Notes: generated from the sequence alone by a model not told the origin. Shown: positions 9,434 to 18,349, counted from the stretch's first letter. The stretch is DNA of 64,000 bases from Paenibacillus silvisoli (GCF_030866765.1 NZ_CP133017.1:5994501-6058500); one strand, 5' to 3'. Program-made: numbers and translations.

Positions 9434-9952
9434 CTACTGCTCGGAGGAAGAAGAACCGCTTTCCTGCATGCTCAGCTTATCTTCTTCGTTATCGCGGATC
9501 GTCTTCTGCAGCACGAGACAGGAGACGATCAGAAACGCGCCGCCGATCGCGTAGTAACCTTTTACATAGAACGGCTCCTGCAGGTTGTAAAGGCCGACAT
9601 ACTCGGCAAGCACGGCGAGCGCAAAACCGGCCCACGAAAGGAACGTAAACGCGGATGTGTTGCGGTTCCGGTGGTTCGGATTGAACTCCTTCAAGAAGCG
9701 GTCCTCGTCGTTGTCGCGAGCAACCTTTTGCAGCAGAAAAGACGTGATAATGATCAGAATTCCCGTCACCGCGTAGTAGCCTTGCACGGACAGCGGCTGC
9801 TCCAAGGTGTAGATGCCGATAAACTCGAACCCGCACGCCAGTACGAACGCGGCCCATGCCATAAACGTGTACGTTGGGGTGTTGCGGCGGCGGTAAACAT
9901 TTTTGCGAAGATTATGCGATGCTGTCGGTGAAGTTGTCGTCGTTTCCATCAT
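9434..9952 (-). CDS. YiaA/YiaB family inner-membrane protein
   Basis: This 172-residue protein contains two copies of the YiaAB domain, near residues 25-85 and 95-155. Each copy is two membrane helices followed by a charged R-D-N-(D/E)-E-D tail (LLQKVARDNDEDR and VLQKTIRDNEEDK). Both copies share the E-x-x-G-L/I-Y and KGYYA/QGYYA turns between helices. Four membrane segments are expected overall, with no signal peptide. No biochemical role is established for this family. It is codirectional with pepD but no operon can be claimed across the 139-base gap. Confidence 0.85.
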   Translation of the reverse strand: MMETTTTSPTASHNLRKNVYRRRNTPTYTFMAWAAFVLACGFEFIGIYTLEQPLSVQGYYAVTGILIIITSFLLQKVARDNDEDRFLKEFNPNHRNRNTSAFTFLSWAGFALAVLAEYVGLYNLQEPFYVKGYYAIGGAFLIVSCLVLQKTIRDNEEDKLSMQESGSSSSEQ

Positions 9953-10167
9953 GGCTTATTAGCCCTCCCGTATAACCTCGTCGGTTATTTGATGGCTTAA
10001 GCATACAACGGACCGGCCGCGGCCATAAGTACCATCTTGTTCTAGTACCTGGTCATAGGCCCGGCCTTCGTTCGTGGAACGCAGGAACGCACAATTCCCT
10101 CCGGTGCAGCGCACAGCTTTGCCTTTACCCTGTCATATCCGGTTTGGTACCCTCTTGCTGAAAGGAG

Positions 10168-10181
10168 TGAAAGCGCTCTAT
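10168..10181 (+). promoter_or_regulatory. Possible catabolite response element (cre)
   Basis: TGAAAGCGCTCTAT lies about 47 bases before the start of the secreted glycosidase. It fits the core of the CcpA-binding consensus (TGWAAGCGNTNWCA) except at the last two bases. A carbon-regulated polysaccharide enzyme is the expected context, but the match is imperfect. Confidence 0.4.
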
Positions 10182-10227
10182 TTAATGGAATTAAAAAAGC
10201 AACGACCACGATTAAGGAGGCTAAGTA

Positions 10228-12351
10228 ATGAGAAAATGGCTTTCGGTATTCATCGCTTTTGCGCTCATCTGGTCCGTATTCGCCTACGGCCCTGGCACGC
10301 AGATCGCATCGGCGGCCGACATTACCGTGAACCCGGTTGCGGACACGGACACCCAAAGCGACGTCGCCGCTGGCACCAATGCGACGCTGAATGTCAGCCA
10401 GTGGAACAACCTGTTCGCGAAGTTCAGCCTATCCGGCGTGCCAAGCTCGATTGCCGCCGCGAAAATCAGAATCTATCACCCGACCCACTCGGTCAACCAC
10501 AATCTGATCGTAAACGGCGCTTCGACGGAAAGCTGGAGCGAGGGCGGCGCGAAGCCGGCGCTGGGCTCGCAAATCAATAGCAAAGCCGTCAACGCCGTCG
10601 GGTACGTGGAGCTTGACGTCACGGCAGCCGTACAGGCTAAATTGAGCGCATCGAGCTCCTCCGCGACGTTTGGCTTCAGCAGCAACATCGGCAGCTGGGA
10701 AGTGTATCAATCTCGCGAGGGCAGCTCGAAGCCGGAGCTGATCATTACGCCGAACGCGGCCAGCTCGACGACGACGCTGAATCCGGTCGCCGACACGGAT
10801 ACGCAAAGCGACGTCGCAGCGGGCACGAACGCCGCGCTGAACGTCAGCCAGTGGAACAACCTGTTCGCGAAGTTTTCGCTCAGCGGCGTTGCCTCTACGA
10901 TTACGAGCGCGAAGCTTCGGATCAACCATACCGGCCACGCGAACAACCATACGCTGATCGTAAGCGGCGCTTCAACGGAGAGCTGGAGCGAAGGCGGCGC
11001 GAAGCCGGCGCTAGGCTCGCAGATCGCCACGAAGTCGGTCACGGCGAACGGCTATGTCGAGATCGATGTGACCTCTGCCGTGCAGAGCAAGCTTAGCGCG
11101 TCCAGCTCGTCGGTTACCTTCGGGCTCAGCACGAACCTCGGCAGCTGGGAAGTGTACCAGTCGCGGGAGAGCGGCACGAAGCCGGAGCTTGTCATCACGG
11201 CCGGCGGCGGCACGAGCCCGCCAACGAATCCGCCAAGCGGCACGATGAAGATCGGCACGAACTTCTGGTTCATGGGCACGTGGAGCGGCGAAACGCCGTT
11301 CAAATCTACCGTTAACTGGGCGACTGCCTATGCGAACGGCGACGATGTGTGGAACCCGACGTTTACTGCCGAGCTCGCTCCGTACACGACGCTTCGCTTC
11401 ATGGACTGGGGCGGCACGAACAACTCGAAGGTGCAAACCTGGTCGCAGCGCCGTCTGCCGACAGATCCGGTGAACAGCGACATTGGCTACATCGGACCGA
11501 GCGACCCGCTCCGGGCCGGTCTCGCCTACGAATGGATGATCGACCTGTGCAACCGCACGAACAAAGACATGTGGGTTACGCTGCCGCATATGGCCGACAA
11601 CAACTATGCAAATCAGCTGGCCACGCTCATTAAGTCGAAGCTGAATTCGAACCTGAAGGTGTATGTCGAGTATTCCAACGAGACGTGGAACGGCGGCTTC
11701 TCGCAGTTCCAATACACGATCGACCAAGGCACCGCGTTGAATCTGCCGGGCTCGAACCAATGGTACAAAGGCGGCGCGTTCAGCCTGTACCGTTCCGTGC
11801 AGATCTGGAACCAATTCGCCACCGTCTACGGTTCCGAGATGGCTGCGCGGGTCGCGCGCGTCGCTTCGTTCAGCGGCAACTATGATATTTTCGATCAAGG
11901 CTACGCCAACGTGGTGAATAGCACGACCTGGAACCCGACGAACCAGAAGGCCGATATGATCGCGATCGCGCCTTATGTCGGCAGCGGTTTGGACGGCGCA
12001 AGCGCTTCGATCCAAAGCCAGTTCCACGCGGACATCGACGCGACCTTCAACGACCGCGTGCTGACGGCCGTCGCGATCGCCCAGAAATACAACGTGAAGC
12101 TCGGCTGCTACGAAGGCGGCCAGCATCTGCTCACCAACGCCGACCAGTGGAGCGGCAATCAGAACATTTACACGGAATACACGTACATGCTGAACAAATT
12201 CGCGCCATACTTCGTGTTGTATAACCACTACGCGCATGCGGGCTCATGGAGCTCGGGCGGCGCATGGGGCGCCAAAGCGTTCACCGGCCAATCCAATGCG
12301 GCCGCGCCGAAATACCGCGCCATCGTCGATTGGGTCGCGGCTCATCCTTGA
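10228..12351 (+). CDS. Secreted multidomain glycosidase-like protein with two DNRLRE domains
   Basis: This 707-residue protein has a clear signal peptide (residues 1-31, ending in IASA-A). It is followed by two tandem DNRLRE-type beta-sandwich domains (about 32-178 and 183-330) that are nearly copies of each other, then a Gly/Pro/Ser/Thr linker (about 328-345). The 360-residue C-terminal part resembles a beta/alpha-barrel glycosidase. YVEYSNETWNG near residue 473 has the look of an acid/base Glu on a barrel strand, and LGCYEGGQHL near 628 could carry the nucleophile. That assignment is inferred from pattern, and no CAZy family is claimed. AAGGAGG sits seven bases before the ATG. A hairpin follows the stop. 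The protein is probably released to the medium or wall to attack polysaccharide. Confidence 0.78.
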   Translation: MRKWLSVFIAFALIWSVFAYGPGTQIASAADITVNPVADTDTQSDVAAGTNATLNVSQWNNLFAKFSLSGVPSSIAAAKIRIYHPTHSVNHNLIVNGASTESWSEGGAKPALGSQINSKAVNAVGYVELDVTAAVQAKLSASSSSATFGFSSNIGSWEVYQSREGSSKPELIITPNAASSTTTLNPVADTDTQSDVAAGTNAALNVSQWNNLFAKFSLSGVASTITSAKLRINHTGHANNHTLIVSGASTESWSEGGAKPALGSQIATKSVTANGYVEIDVTSAVQSKLSASSSSVTFGLSTNLGSWEVYQSRESGTKPELVITAGGGTSPPTNPPSGTMKIGTNFWFMGTWSGETPFKSTVNWATAYANGDDVWNPTFTAELAPYTTLRFMDWGGTNNSKVQTWSQRRLPTDPVNSDIGYIGPSDPLRAGLAYEWMIDLCNRTNKDMWVTLPHMADNNYANQLATLIKSKLNSNLKVYVEYSNETWNGGFSQFQYTIDQGTALNLPGSNQWYKGGAFSLYRSVQIWNQFATVYGSEMAARVARVASFSGNYDIFDQGYANVVNSTTWNPTNQKADMIAIAPYVGSGLDGASASIQSQFHADIDATFNDRVLTAVAIAQKYNVKLGCYEGGQHLLTNADQWSGNQNIYTEYTYMLNKFAPYFVLYNHYAHAGSWSSGGAWGAKAFTGQSNAAAPKYRAIVDWVAAHP

Positions 12352-12358
12352 TCGTTAA

Positions 12359-12408
12359 AAGGCCGGCCTTCCGTCATCCTCGGATGACGAAAGGTCGGCC
12401 TCAAATTT
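12359..12408 (+). terminator. Hairpin terminator after the DNRLRE glycosidase
   Basis: A long stem (GGCCGGCCTTCCGTCATCC against GGATGACGAAAGGTCGGCC) with a two-base apex lies just past the stop. The T tract after it is weak (CAAATTTT). Confidence 0.7.
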
Positions 12409-12409
12409 T

Positions 12410-12596
12410 CTAACGGTTGCCACGCACTCTATTTGACCTCAAAAGGCCCTTTTTGAAATGCTAACGGTTTTCAGAATCGTTATTTGGCGATTTTCGCAGC
12501 AAATTGATCCGATTTAGGCTAAATAGCCGCTGTGGTAACCGTTAGCTGTTAGGAAATGCTGCTTTTTGTTCAAATAAGCTCTTTGGCAACCGTTAG
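12410..12596. repeat. Four-unit inverted repeat element, GGTTGCC subtype, copy 1
   Basis: This 187-base element lies between the convergent genes ending at 12351 and 12628. Forward units start at 12410 and 12461 (CTAACGGTTGCC and CTAACGGTTTTC). Inverted units end at 12545 and 12596. Each has about YTATTTG at bases 20-26. Unit steps are 51 bases. The layout matches the GAAC-subtype copies, but the first variable bases differ. Confidence 0.9.
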
Positions 12597-12627
12597 CGAT
12601 ATGCATGTGCTTTCCAGCTGCCCTTTT

Positions 12628-15276
12628 TCATGGTGCAGCCTGGATTTCAATCACATGCTCGCCTTTCAAATCGGTCGGGATGCGCTCGATCGGCTTGCCA
12701 TCGCATACCATCGTAAACTTCGTCCCCCAGCCATGGACGCGAATATGCAGCTGCGCCTCCCGATAACGCAGGTTATCCACCTGCAGGTCGCGCAGCTCCT
12801 CCGGAATGGCCGGCGCAAAGGAGAGCCCCTGCTCATCGTATTCCATGCCCAACAAGCCCAAGAAGAAATAAGAGATGAAGCCTGCCGCATGCCAGAGCTG
12901 ACCCGGCCAGCGCCAAGCCTTTCCGGTATTGTAATCGATGACCTCATAAAACGTTTTATTCATGACGCCGTTTCGTACCTGCTGCGAAATAAACGTCATT
13001 AAGAGATCCAGCCGCCCTTCGCGTCCCGCGGTGGCCGCCATTCCGCTCGTCCAAACGACCCACGCCGCGTTGCAGAAGTGATTCGTTTCCGGGCGATAGG
13101 GGAATACGTTAACGCCGAATTCATTCATCGCGACTTCCGGCAGCCGGTCCAGCATGCTCCGCCTTTGCTCCGACGTGGCGATGCCGTAGCGCGGCCACAT
13201 CGCGATTTCCTGACCCGCGGATTCCCAGTACCCCTTCAGGTTGCCCTCGCTGCCGACCGGACCGGTCGTGAAAATGCCAGCGTCGCTATTCCAATAGAGC
13301 CGCTGAATGTTGCGAAGCAGCTGCTCCCCCCGCTCCGCCCACGCTTTCACTTGTTCCTCCGGCTCGCCCATGAGGACGCCCATCCGAGCGATCGCACGGA
13401 ACGCTTCCATGAAGTAGATTTCGGTCACAAAGCTGAAGCCGCCGTTTTCGGGTTCCTGAAAATGGTCGTTCGACGTCGCCTGATCCGCCGGGATCAAGCC
13501 GTGAACCGGATCAAAGGTACCGTCGAGCTTGGCGATCCGGCGTTTCAGATTCGCCCATGTTTCTTCGATGAGGGTCAAATCGCCCGTCGCCAAATAGTAA
13601 TCCCATATGCCGACGATCGGCATCGCGGTGCCGTCCACGCCATTATCGAAGCCGTCCATCGTCGTGAAGAGCAGCGATCGTCTCGCGCCTTCCGGATCGA
13701 GGATGCTGCCCATGCGGATGGCGATATGCGTCGTGTCGCGCACCCAGACGCCGAAGCCTTCTCCCGGCCCTTGGAATTGCCCCGCGCTCCACATTCCCTC
13801 TTCGCCCGGGCGGGCGAATTCCTTCGAGCCGCAGCGGTAGAAGATGTCGGCTGCGAGCCGGTAAGCCGCATCAAAGGTCGGGATGCCGGTATGGACGTCC
13901 GGCAGCATGGAAATTTCGCGCTGCGGATGCCAAACCGGGCCGCGATCGATGACGCGCGTCATATCGTTCGAATCCGACCGCTGCCATTTGAAATCTTCCA
14001 CGGCACGGGTCGGGGAAACAATCGTATCGCGATCGGGCACGTATGCGGGCGGTTCTCCGTACACGGCGTCCTCGATCCGATGCTTGTAGACCGTGTAGCT
14101 GGCGGATTGATAAATGACCGTATCATCCTGAAGCACCGGCTCGATAAGCCGCCTTTCTTCCGCGCTCGGCCAAATGCCGCGAAGTCCGTACACGTTCACG
14201 GAAGCCGCTTTAGCATGCCCGCGATGATCGCTCAGTCGAAGCGTCCGGTCGTTATACGAAGGCCGGACAGGGACCGACATCGCGACTTCGCCATCGCAAG
14301 CGTAAAGCTCCAAGGACGCCCGATCCAGGAGCAGCCGCAGCCGGACGATGCCTCCGGTTGGGGTGAGCGGAGCGACTACGCCGCCGCACGCGATTGTCTG
14401 CAGGCTCCGATCCAGCCGGATCCGAACGCCGTAAACCTCGATGTGCACCAGACTGTCGGCATCCGTTTCCAATGCCAACTGCACGTCAAGCGAATCGGCC
14501 CCAATATCGTCCGGCTTGCCCTCAGGCGGGAGAAGCCGGACATCCGGCCACTCGCCCGGGACTAGACGGAACCGCAGGCTCTCCTCGAAGCCCTGCTTGC
14601 TCCCGTCCCCGTTCCCGTTCCCGCTCCCACTGCCGTCCAACTCAACCCCCGACCATTTGCGATGCCAAACGCGCAAGCGCTGCAGCTCCTCAACCGGAGA
14701 AGCATACAGCTTGAGACCGCCGCGTTCCGTTTGGCGCAATTGCAGCTCTGCGGGCAGGAGAAGCTGCCTGCGAGGCGGCGCAGCGAGGTCATCCTCAAGC
14801 TGACCTGTGCCGATAAGGAGACAGCGGCCCTCCGCTTCGCAAACCAGCCAATCAGATGGAGATCCATGCCACAACAACGTCTCGCGCGCACGCTCAGCGA
14901 CAAACTGCTGATCATGCCACTGTCCGAGCTCATACGTGCCATCGTCGTGAAGAAAGATCCATTTTGACAGCTGCTGATCGTGTTCAGCTCCCCTCACGGG
15001 AAGAGCGAACAAGCGGGGCACGCGCGGTGTCGTGTCCTGCTCGTATGGCCCAGCCTCCTCATGCCAATGGATCAAATCCTTGCTCCTCGCATAGCCGATA
15101 AGCGGATCCGCTCCCGCTTCCTCGCCGACGCGATACTCGTACGTGACATGCCACTGCCCATTTGCCCGATAGAAATCAATCAGACTCCCGATCGAGCCCT
15201 TCAACGCCGTGTAATGAAATTGCGGGCGGAGCGTCTCCTCTTCGAATGCCTTCACATCTGCCTGATTCGTCGCCAT
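12628..15276 (-). CDS. Fusion of a GH32-like domain lacking catalytic motifs with an alpha/alpha-barrel glycosidase domain
   Basis: This 882-residue protein has two parts. Residues about 15-345 resemble the five-bladed propeller plus sandwich of GH32: the opening LRPQFHYTALKG, IGYARSKDLIHWHEE and a late sandwich can be aligned to the neighbouring canonical enzyme. However, the W-M-N-D-P-N-G nucleophile motif is replaced, and no R-D-P or E-C motif is seen. Residues about 410-882 look like a six-hairpin (alpha/alpha)6 glycosidase of the kind seen in clan GH-G/GH-L. They include GVWVRDTTHIAIRMG, a GVDGTAMPIVGIWDYYL stretch and a C-terminal LGLLGMEYDEQGLSFAPA cap. No signal peptide is visible. 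AGGAGG lies five bases before the ATG, nine bases after the stop of the GH32 gene, so both form one operon. The substrate is unknown, probably a fructose-containing or related oligosaccharide. Confidence 0.75.
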   Translation of the reverse strand: MATNQADVKAFEEETLRPQFHYTALKGSIGSLIDFYRANGQWHVTYEYRVGEEAGADPLIGYARSKDLIHWHEEAGPYEQDTTPRVPRLFALPVRGAEHDQQLSKWIFLHDDGTYELGQWHDQQFVAERARETLLWHGSPSDWLVCEAEGRCLLIGTGQLEDDLAAPPRRQLLLPAELQLRQTERGGLKLYASPVEELQRLRVWHRKWSGVELDGSGSGNGNGDGSKQGFEESLRFRLVPGEWPDVRLLPPEGKPDDIGADSLDVQLALETDADSLVHIEVYGVRIRLDRSLQTIACGGVVAPLTPTGGIVRLRLLLDRASLELYACDGEVAMSVPVRPSYNDRTLRLSDHRGHAKAASVNVYGLRGIWPSAEERRLIEPVLQDDTVIYQSASYTVYKHRIEDAVYGEPPAYVPDRDTIVSPTRAVEDFKWQRSDSNDMTRVIDRGPVWHPQREISMLPDVHTGIPTFDAAYRLAADIFYRCGSKEFARPGEEGMWSAGQFQGPGEGFGVWVRDTTHIAIRMGSILDPEGARRSLLFTTMDGFDNGVDGTAMPIVGIWDYYLATGDLTLIEETWANLKRRIAKLDGTFDPVHGLIPADQATSNDHFQEPENGGFSFVTEIYFMEAFRAIARMGVLMGEPEEQVKAWAERGEQLLRNIQRLYWNSDAGIFTTGPVGSEGNLKGYWESAGQEIAMWPRYGIATSEQRRSMLDRLPEVAMNEFGVNVFPYRPETNHFCNAAWVVWTSGMAATAGREGRLDLLMTFISQQVRNGVMNKTFYEVIDYNTGKAWRWPGQLWHAAGFISYFFLGLLGMEYDEQGLSFAPAIPEELRDLQVDNLRYREAQLHIRVHGWGTKFTMVCDGKPIERIPTDLKGEHVIEIQAAP

Positions 15277-15285
15277 AGCTGCCTC

Positions 15286-16683
15286 CTACACGATCTCCGC
15301 CGCTTTCATCTCCCAAATATCCATGGATGCGACCTCGATATCGCCGCTGGCTTGCAGACGAATGCCGTCGCTGTCCTCCAAGGTAGGATATACCCTTGCC
15401 GTAACGCAGGTTTCGTCACCGGCAAACACTTCAACGACCGATTGATCGACGAAGAAGCGCAGTGTCAACGATTCCTCGGCATCGTCCAAATTAAGAGCGC
15501 CAACCACCGAGGACTTATGTACGCCTGGGAATAGGCTCGAATTTGCCCGGTCGACCGAAACCGTACCTGCCGCAAAATCGACGCGCACGTCCGTCCGCTC
15601 CTCGCCGGATGCCGAAGCAAGCACGGAAACGATCAATTCGCCGGTACCGGCAGCCGGCCTTTTAACCGACACCACACATTCAAACGAAGTAGAGTGAACG
15701 CCCGTCTCGACCGATGACTCGCCAAGTTGCAGCACCGTAAACGTACGGCCTTCGCCACGCAACGATTCCATTTCAGGAACCGGCTTCATGGACAGCTTGC
15801 CGTTCTCCTTCAGCTCGACGACGCGCGGCAGCGCCAACGCCCCCGCCCAATCCAGCGCAACCGGGAAGTTCTCTCCCCTGGATTCCGGCATCCAGCCATG
15901 CAAAATACAGCGGCCGTTCTCATCGACGAAGCCCGTGGACGCGTAATATCCTTCCCATCCGCCGGAGTCGACGGTGCCTTGCACAAGCTCGCCCGTAAGC
16001 CCGTTGTTGCTCCAGCCGCCGGAGACGTATTGAACCGGTCCAGCCGGGGAGTAGAACAGAACGGCCCGATCACCGAAGCGGAACAGATGCGGACATTCAA
16101 AGATCCATTCGCTGCCTCGGTGGAACATATGCTCGAATGTCCAATTTTCCAAATCGCTAGATTGATAGAGAAGCGCGCAGCCTCGTTCTTCGTAAATGCC
16201 GCCGAGCAGCATTTTCCAGCCGTCTTGTTCCCGCCATACATAAGGGTCGCGCCACTCGGTAATTTTAAAATCCCCGTTATGCGCCACCGTGAGCGCGGGA
16301 TTGAAGTCAGGCTTGCGCCAAGCGAGCAAGTCCTCGCCTTCGTTCTTGACCGTCCACTGCTGCGCGCCGCTCGTCGCGTTCCGCTCGCCTTCGCCAATGC
16401 TTGTATAGAACAGTCGTACCTCTTCGCCGTCCACAACGGCACAACCGGAGTAGCAATGCTTTTCCCCCAGATCAAGAGAAGGAGCAAGCGCGATAGGCAG
16501 CCGCTGCCAATTGACGAGGTCCCGGCTTACGGCATGGCCCCAATGAATGTCGCCCCACTCCGGCGCCGAAGGATTGTGCTGATAGAATAAATGATAGTCG
16601 CCATTCAATTGAAACGGGCCGTTCGGGTCGTTCATCCAGTTGCGGGTCAGCGTAAAGTGGTACCTCGGTCGATATCGATCCAT
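15286..16683 (-). CDS. GH32 beta-fructosidase (sucrose hydrolase/levanase type)
   Basis: This 465-residue enzyme has all three GH32 signatures: WMNDPNG near residue 16 (Asp nucleophile), WRDP near 143 (transition-state stabiliser) and ECP in WIFECPHLFR near 195 (Glu acid/base). The N-terminal propeller is followed by the C-terminal sandwich from about 320. There is no signal peptide, so it acts on imported sucrose, sucrose phosphate or fructo-oligosaccharides. AAAGGAG precedes the ATG by eight bases. It is the first gene of a two-gene operon with the fusion protein. A sigma-A-like promoter is visible upstream, and an ArsR-type regulator is encoded 118 bases upstream in the same direction. Confidence 0.93.
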   Translation of the reverse strand: MDRYRPRYHFTLTRNWMNDPNGPFQLNGDYHLFYQHNPSAPEWGDIHWGHAVSRDLVNWQRLPIALAPSLDLGEKHCYSGCAVVDGEEVRLFYTSIGEGERNATSGAQQWTVKNEGEDLLAWRKPDFNPALTVAHNGDFKITEWRDPYVWREQDGWKMLLGGIYEERGCALLYQSSDLENWTFEHMFHRGSEWIFECPHLFRFGDRAVLFYSPAGPVQYVSGGWSNNGLTGELVQGTVDSGGWEGYYASTGFVDENGRCILHGWMPESRGENFPVALDWAGALALPRVVELKENGKLSMKPVPEMESLRGEGRTFTVLQLGESSVETGVHSTSFECVVSVKRPAAGTGELIVSVLASASGEERTDVRVDFAAGTVSVDRANSSLFPGVHKSSVVGALNLDDAEESLTLRFFVDQSVVEVFAGDETCVTARVYPTLEDSDGIRLQASGDIEVASMDIWEMKAAEIV

Positions 16684-16717
16684 CTTACTCGCTCCTTTAG
16701 GGGGATATGCTATATCA

Positions 16718-16772
16718 TTTCAACTTTTATGTTTTCAACTCGATTGTATAGAACATTAAACGAGCATGTCAA
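16718..16772 (-). promoter_or_regulatory. Promoter and possible operator of the GH32 operon
   Basis: On the minus strand, TTGACA (16767-16772) and TACAAT (16743-16748) are separated by 18 bases, a good sigma-A promoter. Just downstream of it are two copies of TTTCAACT (plus-strand sense, 16718-16725 and 16733-16740) 15 bases apart, a possible site for the neighbouring ArsR-type regulator. The promoter is well supported; the operator is inferred. Confidence 0.55.
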
Positions 16773-16801
16773 CGGCTGTTTTACCAATTCCATGAAAAAA
16801 A

Positions 16802-17731
16802 TCACTCTTGCACGAACTGCACGTTCATCGTAATCGCCTGGTCATGATCGCCGAAGCCGCGTCCGAACAAGTTAACGCCGCCTTTATGGACAGCGGTAGC
16901 CTTCACGCCGATTTTGAGCGAAATAAACGACGAATCCCGGAGCTTGAGATCGCCCAGCACCACGGACGATACGCGCTCGTTGTCTAAGGTGCTCCGCTCG
17001 TCGTCGACGCGGAACGATTTCAGCATCCCGTATTGGGTGCTGTAGTCGTTCCACCAGGACGGATTGTTCTTGCCGCGGTGATCGCCGAAATCGCCGGGAG
17101 ACGTCCACGTCCCGACCTCGACGCCATTGATCCAGACCGTGATGTCCGAAGGCCAGTTATTGTTGTAATGCGGCGCTTCCGAGCACAGCTCCATCTTGAA
17201 TTCGACCGCTTTAATGATGGCGTTGACCGGCAGCACCTTCGGGAACCGGTATTCGATCCAGCCTTGGCGGAACCAGATGATTTCCGCGGTTTTGCATTCC
17301 GGGTGGTAGAAGCTCGACGGCACGTCCTCCGGCACGATCATCCCGGAAGCGTTCGCCATGCCGCATGTCGGGTGCACCTCGAAATCGTTGAAATGACCGA
17401 TCGGCATTTCGATGAAATACGATTGATTCGGACTTTGATATCTGGCATCGGGATTCAAAATCATATGCACGTCATCAAAGTTCCGCCTGCACACTTTCAT
17501 GGCGCCGCGGCTGGCCGGCAGCAGCTCGGTAAGAATCAGCCCCGCGTCCTCCAGCACTTTAATGTTCGTCGCCGCCGTCGATACCGGGATCTGCAGCAGA
17601 TCCGCGATCTCGATGACATTCAATTTATGATGTTTCAGAAGGAGCTTGATGATGCTTAAACGCGTTTGAGACGAAAGCGCATGCGCGACCTTCGCCATCT
17701 CCTCCGGCTTATTAATCGATAACTCCAGCAC
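16802..17731 (-). CDS. ArsR-type regulator with large conserved C-terminal domain (paralog 1)
   Basis: This 309-residue protein begins with a winged helix of ArsR type (residues about 10-75: AHALSSQTRLSIIKLL, then a recognition-helix segment IPVSTAATNIKVLEDAGL). About 220 residues with no named domain known to me follow. That part carries HPTCGMA, a tryptophan-rich core, NWPSDITVWINGVEVG, WTSPGDFGDHRG, and a closing GGVNLFGRGFGDH. The same blocks occur in the protein at 24330, so they are paralogs. The C-terminal part looks like a beta-sandwich and could sense a sugar. The GTG start is supported by GAGAGGAAG upstream. It precedes the GH32 operon in the same direction, suggesting local control. 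Confidence 0.8.
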   Translation of the reverse strand: MLELSINKPEEMAKVAHALSSQTRLSIIKLLLKHHKLNVIEIADLLQIPVSTAATNIKVLEDAGLILTELLPASRGAMKVCRRNFDDVHMILNPDARYQSPNQSYFIEMPIGHFNDFEVHPTCGMANASGMIVPEDVPSSFYHPECKTAEIIWFRQGWIEYRFPKVLPVNAIIKAVEFKMELCSEAPHYNNNWPSDITVWINGVEVGTWTSPGDFGDHRGKNNPSWWNDYSTQYGMLKSFRVDDERSTLDNERVSSVVLGDLKLRDSSFISLKIGVKATAVHKGGVNLFGRGFGDHDQAITMNVQFVQE

Positions 17732-17844
17732 CGGACAACACTTCCTCTCCGCATAGGCTTGATCTATTCTTCTATTCTAATCAAATCGCCTCACTTATGT
17801 CCAATAATTATGTAATAAAGTAATAAGTTTAAAATAATAGACGT

Positions 17845-17925
17845 AAAAAAACGTCTAGTTGAAAGTGCTAGACGTCCAGAGTATCGAGAAGCCGCCGTTA
17901 TAAACGGTAGGTTTCTCTTTTGTTT
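17845..17925 (+). ncRNA. Possible small RNA: two hairpins, the second terminator-like
   Basis: Hairpin 1 pairs ACGTCTAG (17851-17858) with CTAGACGT (17868-17875). Hairpin 2 (about 17886-17917) pairs GAGAAGCC with GGTTTCTC and CCGTT with AACGG, and is followed by TTTTG on the plus strand. No plus-strand gene lies upstream to need this terminator, and AT-rich promoter-like sequence precedes it. Hairpin 1 read on the minus strand is followed by a seven-T run, so it may instead be a minus-strand terminator. The small RNA is a hypothesis only. Confidence 0.3.
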
Positions 17926-17996
17926 GTTAACCCAACTCCCACCGGGCCGGCTTGTCGCCAGCGTGTGGCGGTAGGGTGAGAGCGCGCCTGAATCAT

Positions 17997-18181
17997 CTAA
18001 CGGTTGCACCGGCGCTTATTTGCATAAAAACAAACCTTTTTGACATCTAATGGTTGCCACAGAGGTTATTTGGCCCCAATCGGCACAATTCGCTGTCCAA
18101 ATCGCCAAATAGCCTTCCTGACAACCGTTAGATATTCAAAAAGGCCTTTCAAGGCTAAATAGCGTACGTGGCAACCGTTAT
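17997..18181. repeat. Four-unit inverted repeat element, GGTTGCC subtype, copy 2
   Basis: This 185-base element has forward units starting at 17997 (CTAACGGTTGCACC) and 18047 (CTAATGGTTGCCAC). Inverted units end at 18131 and 18181, the outermost base being changed. Steps are 50 bases. All four carry about TTATTTG or CTATTT(G/A) at bases 20-26 of the oriented unit. Confidence 0.9.
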
Positions 18182-18296
18182 CGCACCGGCCTCGACGATT
18201 GGGACGCGATCCCGGCACCACCCGAGCACAGCCTGCAGCTGCATGGCCGGATGGCGGAAGTACCGGTGGCTCATGAATGACTTTCTCGTCAGCCTA

Positions 18297-18323
18297 AACG
18301 TCTAGCTAATGAAGCTAGACGTT
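18297..18323. terminator. Hairpin between the GH28-like gene and the repeat element
   Basis: AACGTCTAGCT pairs with AGCTAGACGTT over 11 bases with a five-base loop. It lies 27 bases beyond the stop of the minus-strand GH28-like gene. T residues are sparse on either side, so termination efficiency is doubtful. Confidence 0.5.
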
Positions 18324-18349
18324 GGGCCTTTATTCGTTTGAAGCAGATT

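Larger units (their letters stand above)
17732..18349. other. 618-base intergenic region with hairpins and a repeat element
   Basis: No credible protein gene is present. From left to right it holds an AT-rich stretch (17800-17845), a hairpin at 17851, a second hairpin followed by T residues at 17886, the four-unit repeat element (17997-18181), and a third hairpin (18297-18323). The first and third hairpins share the arm sequence ACGTCTAG/CTAGACGT. They bracket the repeat element. Confidence 0.6.

Noticed and set aside
13078..14565. 495-residue open frame on the plus strand
   Set aside because: Antisense to the GH32-like fusion gene. It lacks a ribosome binding site and any motif.
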